Shown here: piece after piece, positions 22,887 to 31,384 of the stretch
How positions within the stretch are numbered: the stretch's first letter is position 1
Layout of the letters: the number at the start of each line of letters is the position of its first letter
DNA from: Weissella muntiaci
GTDB taxonomy: Bacteria; Bacillota; Bacilli; Lactobacillales; Lactobacillaceae
NCBI RefSeq assembly: GCF_008107635.1
Contig: NZ_SDGZ01000025.1
Coordinates: forward strand, 1-41,096
Length of the DNA: 41,096 nucleotides
Direction: 5' to 3'
The notes under the pieces: generated by a model
Told to the model about the DNA's origin: nothing
Database searches by the model: none
The model's input: only the letters and a program-made list of their open reading frames with translations
Program-made: the position numbers and the translations under genes

Positions 22887-25445
22887 ATGAGTGAGGAGCA
22901 AGAGCCTAAACTCAAACGGGCTTTTAAAGATAGTAAGGATTTTAGAAGCGATGTGAAAGATCGTATTGGTAACAATAAATTTGTTAAGCCAAGAGAAGCT
23001 ACTAAGGTTACTAAAGATTCATTTGTTAAGGCAAAGAAAGAATTAAAGGAAGAAAAATCAGCGTTCAAGGAAGCCAAAAGGGACGCTAAGAAATTTAATT
23101 CTGAGGAGCCAATAAAGAAATCTAAAAAAATGAAGGAAGCTGAACGTGAGAGACGGCTCAGTAAGAAAGTGTACCGACGTACCAAGAAAAACGATACAAG
23201 CAGGCTATCTAACAAAGCCAAACGAGCCACTAAATATCAGGCCAAAAATTTTGCGAGTAATAAGACACAACAAAAGCTTCAGGAAGATGACACGCTGGCT
23301 TCTGCGATCGAGGCAAAACGCCATATTCGTCAGGCAAAAAGGTATTATCAACAATCGAAACCAGTTGTAAAACTAGCTAATAAAGGCGTTCGAACTACTT
23401 ATCATTTTGCTGATAAGACGCAAAATATGTTTCGTGGGAAAGGGTTTCAATCTACACCAGATCAACTAAAAACAAGAAACAAATTGCGTCGAGCAATGCA
23501 AAAGAAAATTGCGACGTCAAAAAAGGCTACGACAGCGACTAAGGGACTATCCAAGATAGTCTCTTTTTTTAAAAAGAAAACAAAGGTCAAAGCCTATTCT
23601 TTGGGAATAGTAATCTTGCTGTGTATTTCATTTTTTATGGGCGGAGCACTTGGCGGTAATATGGCAATATACCAAGAGGATAAGGATTTAACTGATTCGT
23701 GGACGTATTTATCATACGTAGACGCTCAGCACTCTAGCTCAGGTAATGTGTTCTACTCAAAATTGGACGATGTAATGTTCTATATGAACTATCGTTTTGA
23801 GGATTATTCACTAAACGATGTAATGGATCCAGGGACACATATTGGTACTTATAAAGGCTACCTGAATGATATTTGGAAAGGTCTAAATGGATCAGAGTTG
23901 AAGTACGAACTAAATACTATGGATAACCTGGAGAAAGACAAAAATTCGCCTTTCAAGTTAGATTCAGATGATTATGAGGAAATGAAAGAAATTGATGATG
24001 ACACAGGTTATACAGATTTATCAAACCAACTGGATTTTCCGATTGATACTGATAATTTAATAGTTAGTCATCGTTACGGCTATGAACGAAATGGTGAAGA
24101 TATTAAGTTACGAGACAATATTGACGCGGTTACTACTGCTCAACAAAACGTTAAGGCACCTTTAAACGGTAAGATTGAATTACCAGCAAAAAAGGGTCAG
24201 TTAATAATTACTGATGGGAAAGACGTAAGATTAACCTTTACTGGAGTAACAACTGACCGTTTTGTTGGCGGAGAAAAGGTAAAATCGGGCGACGTTGTGG
24301 GCCAAGTCACAGGTACTACTTTAAACATCAAGTATGAAAAATATGACGACGATGATAAAAAATGGTTTACAGTCAATCCAGGCTTCTACTTTCCGAAAGT
24401 CACATATACTCAGTTCACAACCCTTGCAAGTTCAGATTTTAGTCCGACAGGAGACGTATCAAAGCGCGCTCAACAAATTTATGATTACCTTTCAAAGTTG
24501 GGATATACAAAAGAGGGTATTGCAGCAATGATTGGAAACTTTGATGTTGAAAGCCATATCACAGCTAAGCGTGCAGAGGGAGACTACTTGAAGCCACCAG
24601 TTGGAGCAAGTGACAGCTCTTGGGACGATCCTAATTGGTTAGCTATGGGTGGGCCAGAAATATACAACGGGCGTTTTTCCAATATCAAACATCGAGGCTT
24701 GGGATTGGGTCAGTGGACTGATACTGGTGACGGTGGTAATCGACACACCTTGTTATTAAACTATGCTGGTAGTAAAGGTAAGCCCTGGTATGATTTAGGT
24801 TTGCAAATTGATTTCATGTTAAATGGCGACAATCCAGGGTCACAAACGGCATTAAAAAATGTGTTGTCGAGAAAAGCAGGATCAACGATCCCAGCGCTCA
24901 CTCAATACTTCCTAATATTTTATGAGGGGAATCCTGGAGATAAATTAGCTCAACGTATTCAATCAGCAACGAACTGGTATAACTACTTTAATAACAATGG
25001 TGGATCCCATTTAGGAGAATCTGGTCAAAAAGTATTTGACGCATATAAAGATAAAATTCAACCTGAACCAACGAATAAAGAACAGAAAGACGGTTATCCT
25101 GGGAACGCGTACGCGCTTGGAAACTGTACTTGGTATGTCTATAATAGAGAAGCACAGCTTGGCCATAGTATTAACCCCTATATGGGTAATGGTGGTGAGT
25201 GGTCGCGAAACTATACAAAGACACCAGGAGCGAGCTTAACGGGTAATCCACAACGTGGAGATATAGCGGTTTTCAATGGTGGAGTTGCAAGTACGTCGGC
25301 ACAATACGGTCACGTTGCGGTTGTAGAATACGTTAATCCAGACGGTAGCTTTGTTGTATCAGAGATGAATTATGGCGGGATATACATTATGAATTGGCGC
25401 GTTCTGAATAAGCAACCAGGTATTTCATTTATTCATTTAGGTTAG
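22887..25445 (+). CDS. prgK: PrgK-like cell-wall hydrolase (degenerate LytM, lysozyme-like, CHAP)
   Basis: 852 aa. A Lys-rich cytoplasmic part (1-230) is followed by one membrane helix (about 235-260). Next comes a LytM-like region (around 390-510) whose zinc ligands look lost: LRDNID stands where the first His should be, and LNIKYEK replaces HxH. A lysozyme/SLT-like domain follows, with Glu555 (FDVESHI) and GLGLGQWT, then a C-terminal CHAP domain with Cys747 (GNCTWY) and His809 (YGHVAVVE). The same three-domain order is known for pCF10 PrgK, which opens the peptidoglycan for the channel. AAAGGAGG precedes the ATG. Confidence 0.9.
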   Translation: MSEEQEPKLKRAFKDSKDFRSDVKDRIGNNKFVKPREATKVTKDSFVKAKKELKEEKSAFKEAKRDAKKFNSEEPIKKSKKMKEAERERRLSKKVYRRTKKNDTSRLSNKAKRATKYQAKNFASNKTQQKLQEDDTLASAIEAKRHIRQAKRYYQQSKPVVKLANKGVRTTYHFADKTQNMFRGKGFQSTPDQLKTRNKLRRAMQKKIATSKKATTATKGLSKIVSFFKKKTKVKAYSLGIVILLCISFFMGGALGGNMAIYQEDKDLTDSWTYLSYVDAQHSSSGNVFYSKLDDVMFYMNYRFEDYSLNDVMDPGTHIGTYKGYLNDIWKGLNGSELKYELNTMDNLEKDKNSPFKLDSDDYEEMKEIDDDTGYTDLSNQLDFPIDTDNLIVSHRYGYERNGEDIKLRDNIDAVTTAQQNVKAPLNGKIELPAKKGQLIITDGKDVRLTFTGVTTDRFVGGEKVKSGDVVGQVTGTTLNIKYEKYDDDDKKWFTVNPGFYFPKVTYTQFTTLASSDFSPTGDVSKRAQQIYDYLSKLGYTKEGIAAMIGNFDVESHITAKRAEGDYLKPPVGASDSSWDDPNWLAMGGPEIYNGRFSNIKHRGLGLGQWTDTGDGGNRHTLLLNYAGSKGKPWYDLGLQIDFMLNGDNPGSQTALKNVLSRKAGSTIPALTQYFLIFYEGNPGDKLAQRIQSATNWYNYFNNNGGSHLGESGQKVFDAYKDKIQPEPTNKEQKDGYPGNAYALGNCTWYVYNREAQLGHSINPYMGNGGEWSRNYTKTPGASLTGNPQRGDIAVFNGGVASTSAQYGHVAVVEYVNPDGSFVVSEMNYGGIYIMNWRVLNKQPGISFIHLG

Positions 25446-25464
25446 GTTAATTGGAAAGGATGTT

Positions 25465-25485
25465 AAAAGTAGAAAACTCTACTTT
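25465..25485. repeat. Intercistronic AGTAGA hairpin repeat, copy 2
   Basis: AAAAGTAGA-AAAC-TCTACTTT between the PrgK-like and PrgL-like genes. It is the shortest form, with no tandem units, and has the AAAC loop. Confidence 0.85.
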
Positions 25486-25501
25486 AATTGGGTATTAAAT
25501 T

Positions 25502-26224
25502 ATGTATGATGAGAAGAAGATTAAACGTTTTAAGTATGCTGCCGGTGTTGTAGTAGCGATTGTGTTGCTTGTAGTTGGTTACAGTGTTGGTAATCTAACA
25601 ACTAGTATGTCAACAAATAATAAGGTCACAACTAAGACTACTGAAAGCAAAAAAAGTGAATTAAGTCGAGCAACGGTCGAAAAATTTGACTTAGCTTTTT
25701 TCACTAAAAAAGATCTTGGTGAGAATCGTAATCGTTACAAGGGCTTGATGACTGAGGCGATGTATAACCAGGAAGTATCAGAAGAAAATAAACCAGTAAA
25801 TCAAGCTTACAAAGGCTTGGTAATCGATCAAGTTTTGAAAGACCAAACAATTTATATTGATACGAAAGATAATACAGCGATTGTAGATGTTGAATATACT
25901 AACACTCAACTGCAAGAGCCAAATAATTTGAAAACAGCATTAAAAGATCAATCAAATAAGGCAACGTTGAAACTAACATTCGATAAACAAGGTAACAAAT
26001 ATCTTGTGAACGAAATTAAGTGGCTTTCAACTAATGAATTATCTAGCGATACAACAAATTATTCGCAATCTACTAGCTTTAGTAATACCGCATCGTCGGA
26101 TACAGCGAGTTCTACAAGCACTAGTTCAAATGTAACGAGTGGTACTTCAACTTCAAGCACCTCAAGCTCATCGGAAAGCAGTGGAACTAATGGTGACTTA
26201 GCTGGAACTTTCCAACTATATTAG
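25502..26224 (+). CDS. PrgL/VirB8-like channel protein
   Basis: 240 aa: a short basic cytoplasmic start, one membrane helix (about 14-36, VVVAIVLLVVGYSVGNL), then an outside domain of mixed helices and strands (about 55-180) typical of VirB8/TcpC-type NTF2-like folds. A Ser/Thr-rich tail (about 185-230) follows. PrgL of pCF10 lies right after PrgK in the same way. It would be a scaffold of the channel on the outer face of the membrane. There is no strong ribosome binding site; the hairpin repeat lies 16 bp ahead of the start. Confidence 0.7.
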   Translation: MYDEKKIKRFKYAAGVVVAIVLLVVGYSVGNLTTSMSTNNKVTTKTTESKKSELSRATVEKFDLAFFTKKDLGENRNRYKGLMTEAMYNQEVSEENKPVNQAYKGLVIDQVLKDQTIYIDTKDNTAIVDVEYTNTQLQEPNNLKTALKDQSNKATLKLTFDKQGNKYLVNEIKWLSTNELSSDTTNYSQSTSFSNTASSDTASSTSTSSNVTSGTSTSSTSSSSESSGTNGDLAGTFQLY

Positions 26225-26233
26225 GAGTAAATA

Positions 26234-26428
26234 ATGGCTAAATTAGCAGCTTTACAGGCAAAACAAGATAAACTTGCTAAACAGATAGAAAAGAAGCGTG
26301 AGGAGCTTAATATAGCTGAAAACGAGCTAGAAGCTTTAAACACTGAAATCGTGTCTCAATTGTTGGTAGAGAACAATATGACAATGAATGACCTGGTTAA
26401 AATAGCAAGTGGAAATTCAAATAACTGA
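26234..26428 (+). CDS. Small coiled-coil protein, PrgM-like position
   Basis: 64 aa; residues 1-45 form an obvious heptad helix (KLAALQAKQDKLAKQIEKKR and on) with no membrane segment. It starts 9 bp after the PrgL-like gene, with TTAGGAG upstream. In pCF10 the small PrgM lies at this place, but sequence similarity cannot be judged here. A bridging or adaptor role for the channel is plausible. Confidence 0.6.
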   Translation: MAKLAALQAKQDKLAKQIEKKREELNIAENELEALNTEIVSQLLVENNMTMNDLVKIASGNSNN

Positions 26429-26433
26429 TAGCA

Positions 26434-26462
26434 AAGCAATCTCAATTGAGGTTGCTTTTTTT
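26434..26462 (+). terminator. Intrinsic terminator (AGCAACC family)
   Basis: AGCAATCTCAA pairs with TTGAGGTTGCT (one wobble), followed by seven T. It ends the channel gene block after the PrgM-like gene, although the next gene continues in the same direction. Confidence 0.85.
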
Positions 26463-26481
26463 ACATACCTAGGAGGTTATA

Positions 26482-27768
26482 GTGGGAATCTTTAGTAAGA
26501 AATACAATTATGAACTTGTGAATCCAGTAAACTTTGGAGAGTTTGACCCAAAGAGCGCTGAGGAACTAATAAGTATTATTGAATCTGAGAGTTATCGCTT
26601 AGAGGATAGTAATCAAAAAGGATCAGTAGTCGCTGCGAAAAGTCTTGCGAATAAGCGTAAGGAAATCTTTGTTGCAATCAAGGTGGATTTACCTTTGTCT
26701 CCAGGTACAGATATTGATGAATTGCTAAGCGATCTATACTCAAAGAAGTACGTGCCGTTTGATGAAAAGATTTTCGATGACGGTCCTGTATTTGTAAAAC
26801 CACAGGAACCACATGATAAGAACAAAGCAAGTCAGCAAGATGTTGAACCGGATATGCCAGAAGAGATGAAAGCATTGCTTGCACAATCAAAGGGCGGTTC
26901 AAATGCACCTGCTCCGACAGAAAAGGTACCGGAGCAGACAGGAAATTCTGAGCTTGAAGCAATGCGTGAAATGATGAAGACCCAGCAGGAAATGATGAAA
27001 GCTCAGGACGAAAAAATTAATAGATTGACTAGGGAGCTAGTAGATCGAGAAGTTGAAGAAACTCCAGTTTCGTCTGAGACACAACCAATAACTGAAAGTG
27101 CACCTGAATCATTAGCAAGCACAGTTGTAGTTGATCCAGTAGAAACTAAAACTGATACGGAAATAACGAGTGAGGAGACAGCACCAGGGCATTCTGTTGA
27201 AGCTAAAAGCGCAACGGTAGATTTACGGGGTATTGTGAAGCAGACAAGTTCAGCAATCAGTGCTAGCTTGCTATCCTACGTGGCGGCAGAAAAGACCAGG
27301 ATTGCAACAGAAATGCGGCAACTGGATAAGCGTCACTTGATCGAGCCCGAAGTTAAGGCCCGTTTGGAGAAGCAAAAGCATGATACTATCAAGAGCCTAA
27401 CCCAAGAAAATGACACTCAAAAGAGTGCAGCTATTACCGAAGAAAACACCAGGCATGAAGCAAAATTGTCCGAGATCGATCAACACTTTGCAGCTGAGTT
27501 GAAGAGCGACGTAAAGTCGGCAACGGATCAATTAGCCAAACAAGCTACACAAGAGATCGATTCAGAGTATAAGAAGCAAACCGCTCAACTTGATAGTATC
27601 TTGAAGGGTAAGACAGACGAGTTGCAAATGCTCCAGCGTGAAGTAAATGAGGGCTTGCATAATGGCCTGGAGGAAGCATTGAATGATTTCAATACGGATC
27701 ACGAGCAAGTAATCAAAGATGTTGAAAGCCAAAGAGTTGGCGACAATGTTGTAACTATGCACGCATAA
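26482..27768 (+). CDS. Large coiled-coil protein of unknown function (GTG start)
   Basis: 428 aa starting with GTG at 26482 behind TAGGAGGT. The first 110 residues form a mixed alpha/beta domain (YNYELVNPVNFGEFDPKSAEEL and on). A Pro/Glu-rich linker follows, then a short coiled coil (MREMMKTQQEMMKAQDEKIN). A long coiled coil spans about 250-400 (RIATEMRQLDKRHLIEPEVK and on). There is no signal or membrane segment. No family is recognised. Place and shape suggest a structural or tethering partner of the transfer machine in the cytoplasm. Confidence 0.65.
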   Translation: MGIFSKKYNYELVNPVNFGEFDPKSAEELISIIESESYRLEDSNQKGSVVAAKSLANKRKEIFVAIKVDLPLSPGTDIDELLSDLYSKKYVPFDEKIFDDGPVFVKPQEPHDKNKASQQDVEPDMPEEMKALLAQSKGGSNAPAPTEKVPEQTGNSELEAMREMMKTQQEMMKAQDEKINRLTRELVDREVEETPVSSETQPITESAPESLASTVVVDPVETKTDTEITSEETAPGHSVEAKSATVDLRGIVKQTSSAISASLLSYVAAEKTRIATEMRQLDKRHLIEPEVKARLEKQKHDTIKSLTQENDTQKSAAITEENTRHEAKLSEIDQHFAAELKSDVKSATDQLAKQATQEIDSEYKKQTAQLDSILKGKTDELQMLQREVNEGLHNGLEEALNDFNTDHEQVIKDVESQRVGDNVVTMHA

Positions 27769-27770
27769 AT

Positions 27771-27800
27771 AAAAGTAGAGAAGTAGAGTTTTCTACTTTT
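27771..27800. repeat. Intercistronic AGTAGA hairpin repeat, copy 3
   Basis: AAAAGTAGAGA then AGTAGA-GTTT-TCTACTTTT, with one tandem unit and the GTTT loop. It lies 2 bp after the coiled-coil gene's stop and before the Fic gene. Confidence 0.85.
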
Positions 27801-27855
27801 TATACTTGAATAGGGTAAACTAGGGTTAATAAATTAATTGGACTGGAGCGAGACT

Positions 27856-28572
27856 ATGGTTTTAGATAATAAATTAAATATTACTGATCAGGTTGAACTT
27901 AGCCGTAAGGAAGAGTTAATTAGTAAGACACGTGCTAAGCAATTGTTTGATACGGGCGAAATTAACAATGTTGAGGTTGGGACTTTTAAAGGCCTTGCAT
28001 TAATTCATAAGTACCTTTTCGATGATATATATGATTTTGCGGGTCAAATTCGCAACGTAAACATCGCTAAGGGTAATTTCCAGTTTGTCCCACGTATTTA
28101 CCTTGAACCAGCTTTAAAAGCCATTGATAAGCTCCCACAGAGCAATTTCAATGAGATTGTTGAGAAGTATGTTGAAATGAACGTGGCCCACCCATTTAGA
28201 GAGGGTAATGGCCGCAGTACAAGAATTTGGCTTGACCTGGTATTTAAAAAAGAACTAGGTAAGGTTGTTGATTGGCAAAAGGTAGATAAAGAAGATTATT
28301 TATTAGCAATGGAGCGTAGCCCCATTAAAGATACTGAGATCAAGGTGTTGTTAAACGACGCAATGACCACAGAAATTAATGATCGCCAAATCTACATGAA
28401 GGGTATCGACGCAAGTTATTTCTATGAGGGTTACTTTGAGTACCCTACTGAATCGTTGAAGTCGATCGAGAACAAGTTTGATGAGCGTCTTGCTAAGACA
28501 GAATGGCAAAAGGATTCACAGGTCATAGACCAGGAGCCATTTATTGAAAACGATCTTAAAGCAAGAAAATAA
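27856..28572 (+). CDS. Fic-domain protein (probable AMP-transferase)
   Basis: 238 aa from ATG 27856 (CTGGAG upstream). An in-frame TTG at 27838 is less likely. The complete Fic motif HPFREGNGRSTR stands at 112-123, with His112 as the catalytic base; VNIAKGNFQFVP forms the flap. TRAKQLFDTG near the start and IDASYFYEGY further on are typical of the small Fic class. A clear (S/T)xxxE(G/N) inhibitory helix was not seen, and no antitoxin gene is adjacent. Fic proteins usually AMPylate a target protein. Its place inside the transfer operon suggests an effector or a toxin carried along. Confidence 0.87.
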   Translation: MVLDNKLNITDQVELSRKEELISKTRAKQLFDTGEINNVEVGTFKGLALIHKYLFDDIYDFAGQIRNVNIAKGNFQFVPRIYLEPALKAIDKLPQSNFNEIVEKYVEMNVAHPFREGNGRSTRIWLDLVFKKELGKVVDWQKVDKEDYLLAMERSPIKDTEIKVLLNDAMTTEINDRQIYMKGIDASYFYEGYFEYPTESLKSIENKFDERLAKTEWQKDSQVIDQEPFIENDLKARK

Positions 28573-28584
28573 ATAGATGACAGA

Positions 28585-28613
28585 AACAGGATCTTTCGAG
28601 GTTCTGTTTTTTT
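28585..28613 (+). terminator. Intrinsic terminator after fic, TTCG tetraloop
   Basis: AACAGGATCT pairs with AGGTTCTGTT (two wobbles) around the very stable loop TTCG, followed by seven T. It begins 13 bp after the fic stop. Genes downstream in the same direction would need read-through or their own promoter. Confidence 0.85.
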
Positions 28614-28620
28614 ATTGCAG

Positions 28621-28641
28621 AAAAGTAGAGTTTTCTACTTT
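28621..28641. repeat. Intercistronic AGTAGA hairpin repeat, copy 4
   Basis: AAAAGTAGA-GTTT-TCTACTTT, short form, 8 bp after the fic terminator's T run and before the ribosome binding site of the 82-aa gene. Confidence 0.85.
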
Positions 28642-28663
28642 GTACTTTGAGTTGGAGGATTGT

Positions 28664-28912
28664 ATGACTAGTAAAAGAATTTTAAAAATCACAGGTACGA
28701 ACTTATATATTTTGCAGATTGAGGCCGCAGACACCTTTGTGCTGACCGGTGATCCAGTGATTGCAAGCCCAGCAGACGAAATTTTAAAAGAACCAACGAG
28801 TAAAACAATTTCTGCATATTTTCCAGCAGGAATTGAAGTTGTCAATCAATTAGGCGAGTTACCAAAATATTTGGAAACAGAAGCAGGTATTGGAATATCT
28901 GAAAAGATTTAG
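28664..28912 (+). CDS. Hypothetical protein (82 aa)
   Basis: The start ATG 28664 is chosen for TTGGAGGA just upstream; the open frame extends back through the repeat to 28577, but that part is not a plausible coding region. The protein is mixed (RILKITGTNLYILQIEAAD; TSKTISAYFPAGIEVV) with no membrane segment. No family is recognised. It lies between two hairpin repeats, before pcfB. Confidence 0.55.
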   Translation: MTSKRILKITGTNLYILQIEAADTFVLTGDPVIASPADEILKEPTSKTISAYFPAGIEVVNQLGELPKYLETEAGIGISEKI

Positions 28913-28915
28913 TGA

Positions 28916-28940
28916 TAGAGAAGTAGAGTTTTCTACTTTT
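28916..28940. repeat. Intercistronic AGTAGA hairpin repeat, copy 5
   Basis: TAGAGAAGTAGA-GTTT-TCTACTTTT with a T run, between the 82-aa gene and pcfB. It has part of one tandem unit on the left. Confidence 0.85.
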
Positions 28941-28956
28941 TTTATTGGAGAAAATT

Positions 28957-29475
28957 ATGGAACAAAAAGAAGTTATTCATAAAATATCAGTTGGCTCAAA
29001 TATGACTATTCGGGCAACGGTACAGTTGTTAGATCAGATAGAAAATTGGTTAAGTGACACGATTAAGTCACATATCAATACAACAATGGTGGGCGAGCAA
29101 CCGTTGTATAAGTTGCTAAATAATTCAAATAGTCCTTTAACGTCAGAATTGGTCAATGAATCCGTTAGCCTGGATAAGCTAAAGGAATACTTGAATGAAC
29201 AAGGCTTAGCTTTTGCATTTAAGGAAAACAAGGACGGCAGCCGAAATTTGTTCTTTAAAGTCCAGGATAAAGAACTTGCATTTAAAGCCCTGGAGAATGT
29301 TAAGAACGATATGCTAAGCAATCCCGACGGTGTAGCTAACAGAATCGTTAAGGATCCTACTAAAGTGACCTTTGCTGAAAAGGTTGCAATTGCCCTGGAA
29401 GATCAACGCAAATTACCAAAGCAAAATGCACCAGAGATCAAGGTTAATACACCAGAGATCGGAGGTATTAAGTAA
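28957..29475 (+). CDS. pcfB: PcfB-family adaptor protein (DUF3801)
   Basis: 172 aa from ATG 28957, after TTGGAGAAA. Family features include the N-terminal helical part (MTIRATVQLLDQIENWL), the KLKEYLNEQGLAFAF region, and KVQDKELAFKALENV. PcfB binds the coupling protein PcfC in pCF10 and helps dock the substrate. Its stop overlaps the start of the VirD4 gene (TAATG), which supports a stoichiometric partnership. Confidence 0.85.
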   Translation: MEQKEVIHKISVGSNMTIRATVQLLDQIENWLSDTIKSHINTTMVGEQPLYKLLNNSNSPLTSELVNESVSLDKLKEYLNEQGLAFAFKENKDGSRNLFFKVQDKELAFKALENVKNDMLSNPDGVANRIVKDPTKVTFAEKVAIALEDQRKLPKQNAPEIKVNTPEIGGIK

Positions 29476-31295
29476 TGCAGACATACAAGAAGAATGGCAA
29501 GATCTATTTTGTTATCAGTATGATATTGGCAGCCGTTGGATTTATATTAGGGAATTGGGTCGTTTCGGCTCCAGGACTGACCGGCCTTGATAAATTTGTC
29601 TACGTAACGTCGAGTTTAGGTTGGCATGAACTAGCTGATCACTTATTGAATTATGTATTCATGTTTAACTGGTGGTCTGTTGGTGCAGCTGGCATCGGAA
29701 TGATCTTAGGAATGTTCTTATACATGTATGGTAACGATCATGGAATCTATCGCGTTGGAGAAGAACATGGTTCAGCGCGTTTTGCTAAACCAGAGGAAAT
29801 GAAAAAGTACCAGGATAAAAATCCTGATAACAATATCATTTTTACAGAGAATGCTCAAATGGGATTGTTTAACCGCAACCTTGATCGAGATGCGCAACGA
29901 AATAAAAACACTGTTGTCATTGGAGGCCCTGGTGCAGGTAAAACATTTAACTATGTCAAACCAAATATTATGCAGATGAACGCTAGTTTTGTCACCACTG
30001 ACCCAAAAGACTTATTGGTACATGAAATGGGTCAAATGCTTGAAGACAATGGCTATAAGGTCAAAGTTTTTGACTTGGCCAGCTTAGGTGAATCAACTGG
30101 CTTTAATTCAGATACATTTAACGTGTTCAATTACATGAAAACAGAACTAGATATTGATCGAGTTTTGGAATCGATCACAGAAAGTACGAAAAAAGGCGAT
30201 AAGGGCGGTGAAGACTTTTGGGTACAAGCAGAAGCAACGTTGATTCGTGCTTTTATAGGCTATCTATGGTTTGACGGTCGCGAGAATGACTACACGCCAC
30301 ATTTGGGTATGGTTGCAGATATGCTTCGGTTTACTGAACGGAAAGACCCAAAGAAGCTAAGCCCTGTTGAAGACTGGTTTGAGGAATTAAACGAGAAAGT
30401 CCCAAATAACTATGCTTACAAGCAATGGCAGAGTTTTAACAATAATTTCCGATCTGAGACTCGTACTAGTGTTATCGCCATCGCGACGGCCAGATATTCA
30501 GTGTTTGATCATGATGATGTGATCGATATGATCAAGCGAGACACAATGGATATTGAATCATGGAACGAGGAAAAGACAGCAGTCTTTATTGGCTTACCTG
30601 AAACTAGTACAGCGTTTAATTTCTTGGCCGCAATCTTTGTTACTACAATCATGGAAACCTTACGTCATAAGGCGGATCGCACGTTGAATGGTACTTATAA
30701 GCCTAAAACGGCAGACGGCCGGTTGTTACACGTGCGGTTTATCCTTGATGAATTTGCCAATATTGGTAAGATCCCTAACGTCGATAAAGCCCTAGCAACA
30801 TTCAGAAGTCGTGAAATGTCAGTTGTGATAATTCTGCAAGCCCTAGATCAATTAAAGGTAATGTACAAAAACGGTTGGGCCTCGATGATCAACTTAGCAG
30901 ATACGTTGTTGTTTCTTGGTGGAGATGAAAAGGAAACGGTTGAGTATCTTTCAAAGCGTGCCGGTAAGCAAACTATTCAATTGAGAAATCATACTGTACA
31001 GAATAGCACTAGAGGCGGCAGCGAGAATCGACAAACACAAGGTCGAGACTTAATGACACCTGATGAAATTGGCCGCCTTCCTGGAGATAATGCTTTGCTT
31101 TTCGTATCACGTGAGTACGTCTATATGGATCATAAGTACAAGGTTACAGATCACAAGTACGCAGATCAGTTGGCTAATGATCCTTATGATCCGAATTGGT
31201 ACAAGTATCGACGCTTTAGAAATGAAACCGAGGAACTGCTATACATGGTTGACCCTGAAAATGTGATCGATCATGGTGAGTTGGAAGTAATCTAA
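29475..31295 (+). CDS. virD4: VirD4/PcfC-type coupling protein
   Basis: 606-aa membrane ATPase that brings the relaxase-DNA complex to the channel. Two N-terminal membrane helices (about 10-30 and 62-85) are followed by HGSARFAKPEE, Walker A GGPGAGKTF (Lys156), TTDPKD, and Walker B RFILDEFANIG (Asp425-Glu426). DEFANIGKIPN and LQALDQLKVMYK are typical of TraG/VirD4 proteins. The start overlaps pcfB. Its stop abuts the longest AGTAGA repeat array. Confidence 0.94.
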   Translation: MQTYKKNGKIYFVISMILAAVGFILGNWVVSAPGLTGLDKFVYVTSSLGWHELADHLLNYVFMFNWWSVGAAGIGMILGMFLYMYGNDHGIYRVGEEHGSARFAKPEEMKKYQDKNPDNNIIFTENAQMGLFNRNLDRDAQRNKNTVVIGGPGAGKTFNYVKPNIMQMNASFVTTDPKDLLVHEMGQMLEDNGYKVKVFDLASLGESTGFNSDTFNVFNYMKTELDIDRVLESITESTKKGDKGGEDFWVQAEATLIRAFIGYLWFDGRENDYTPHLGMVADMLRFTERKDPKKLSPVEDWFEELNEKVPNNYAYKQWQSFNNNFRSETRTSVIAIATARYSVFDHDDVIDMIKRDTMDIESWNEEKTAVFIGLPETSTAFNFLAAIFVTTIMETLRHKADRTLNGTYKPKTADGRLLHVRFILDEFANIGKIPNVDKALATFRSREMSVVIILQALDQLKVMYKNGWASMINLADTLLFLGGDEKETVEYLSKRAGKQTIQLRNHTVQNSTRGGSENRQTQGRDLMTPDEIGRLPGDNALLFVSREYVYMDHKYKVTDHKYADQLANDPYDPNWYKYRRFRNETEELLYMVDPENVIDHGELEVI

Positions 31296-31364
31296 AAGTA
31301 GAGAAGTAGAGAAGTAGAGAAGTAGAGAAGTAGAGAAGTAGAGAAGTAGAGTTTTCTACTTTTT
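31294..31364. repeat. Intercistronic AGTAGA hairpin repeat, copy 6, with 8-bp tandem array
   Basis: Six perfect tandem copies of GTAGAGAA (31298-31345) run into a seventh, GTAGA, that forms the hairpin AGTAGA-GTTT-TCTACT. The array overlaps the TAA of virD4. Such a perfect array is prone to length change by slippage. Confidence 0.95.
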
Positions 31365-31384
31365 AATTTGAAAGGGGAATTAAC

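Noticed and set aside
28577-28663. Longer start for the 82-aa protein
   Set aside because: It would read through the fic terminator and a hairpin repeat; TTGGAGGA before ATG 28664 marks the real start.
31294-31364. CRISPR array
   Set aside because: The 8-bp units are contiguous with no spacers, and no cas genes are present.
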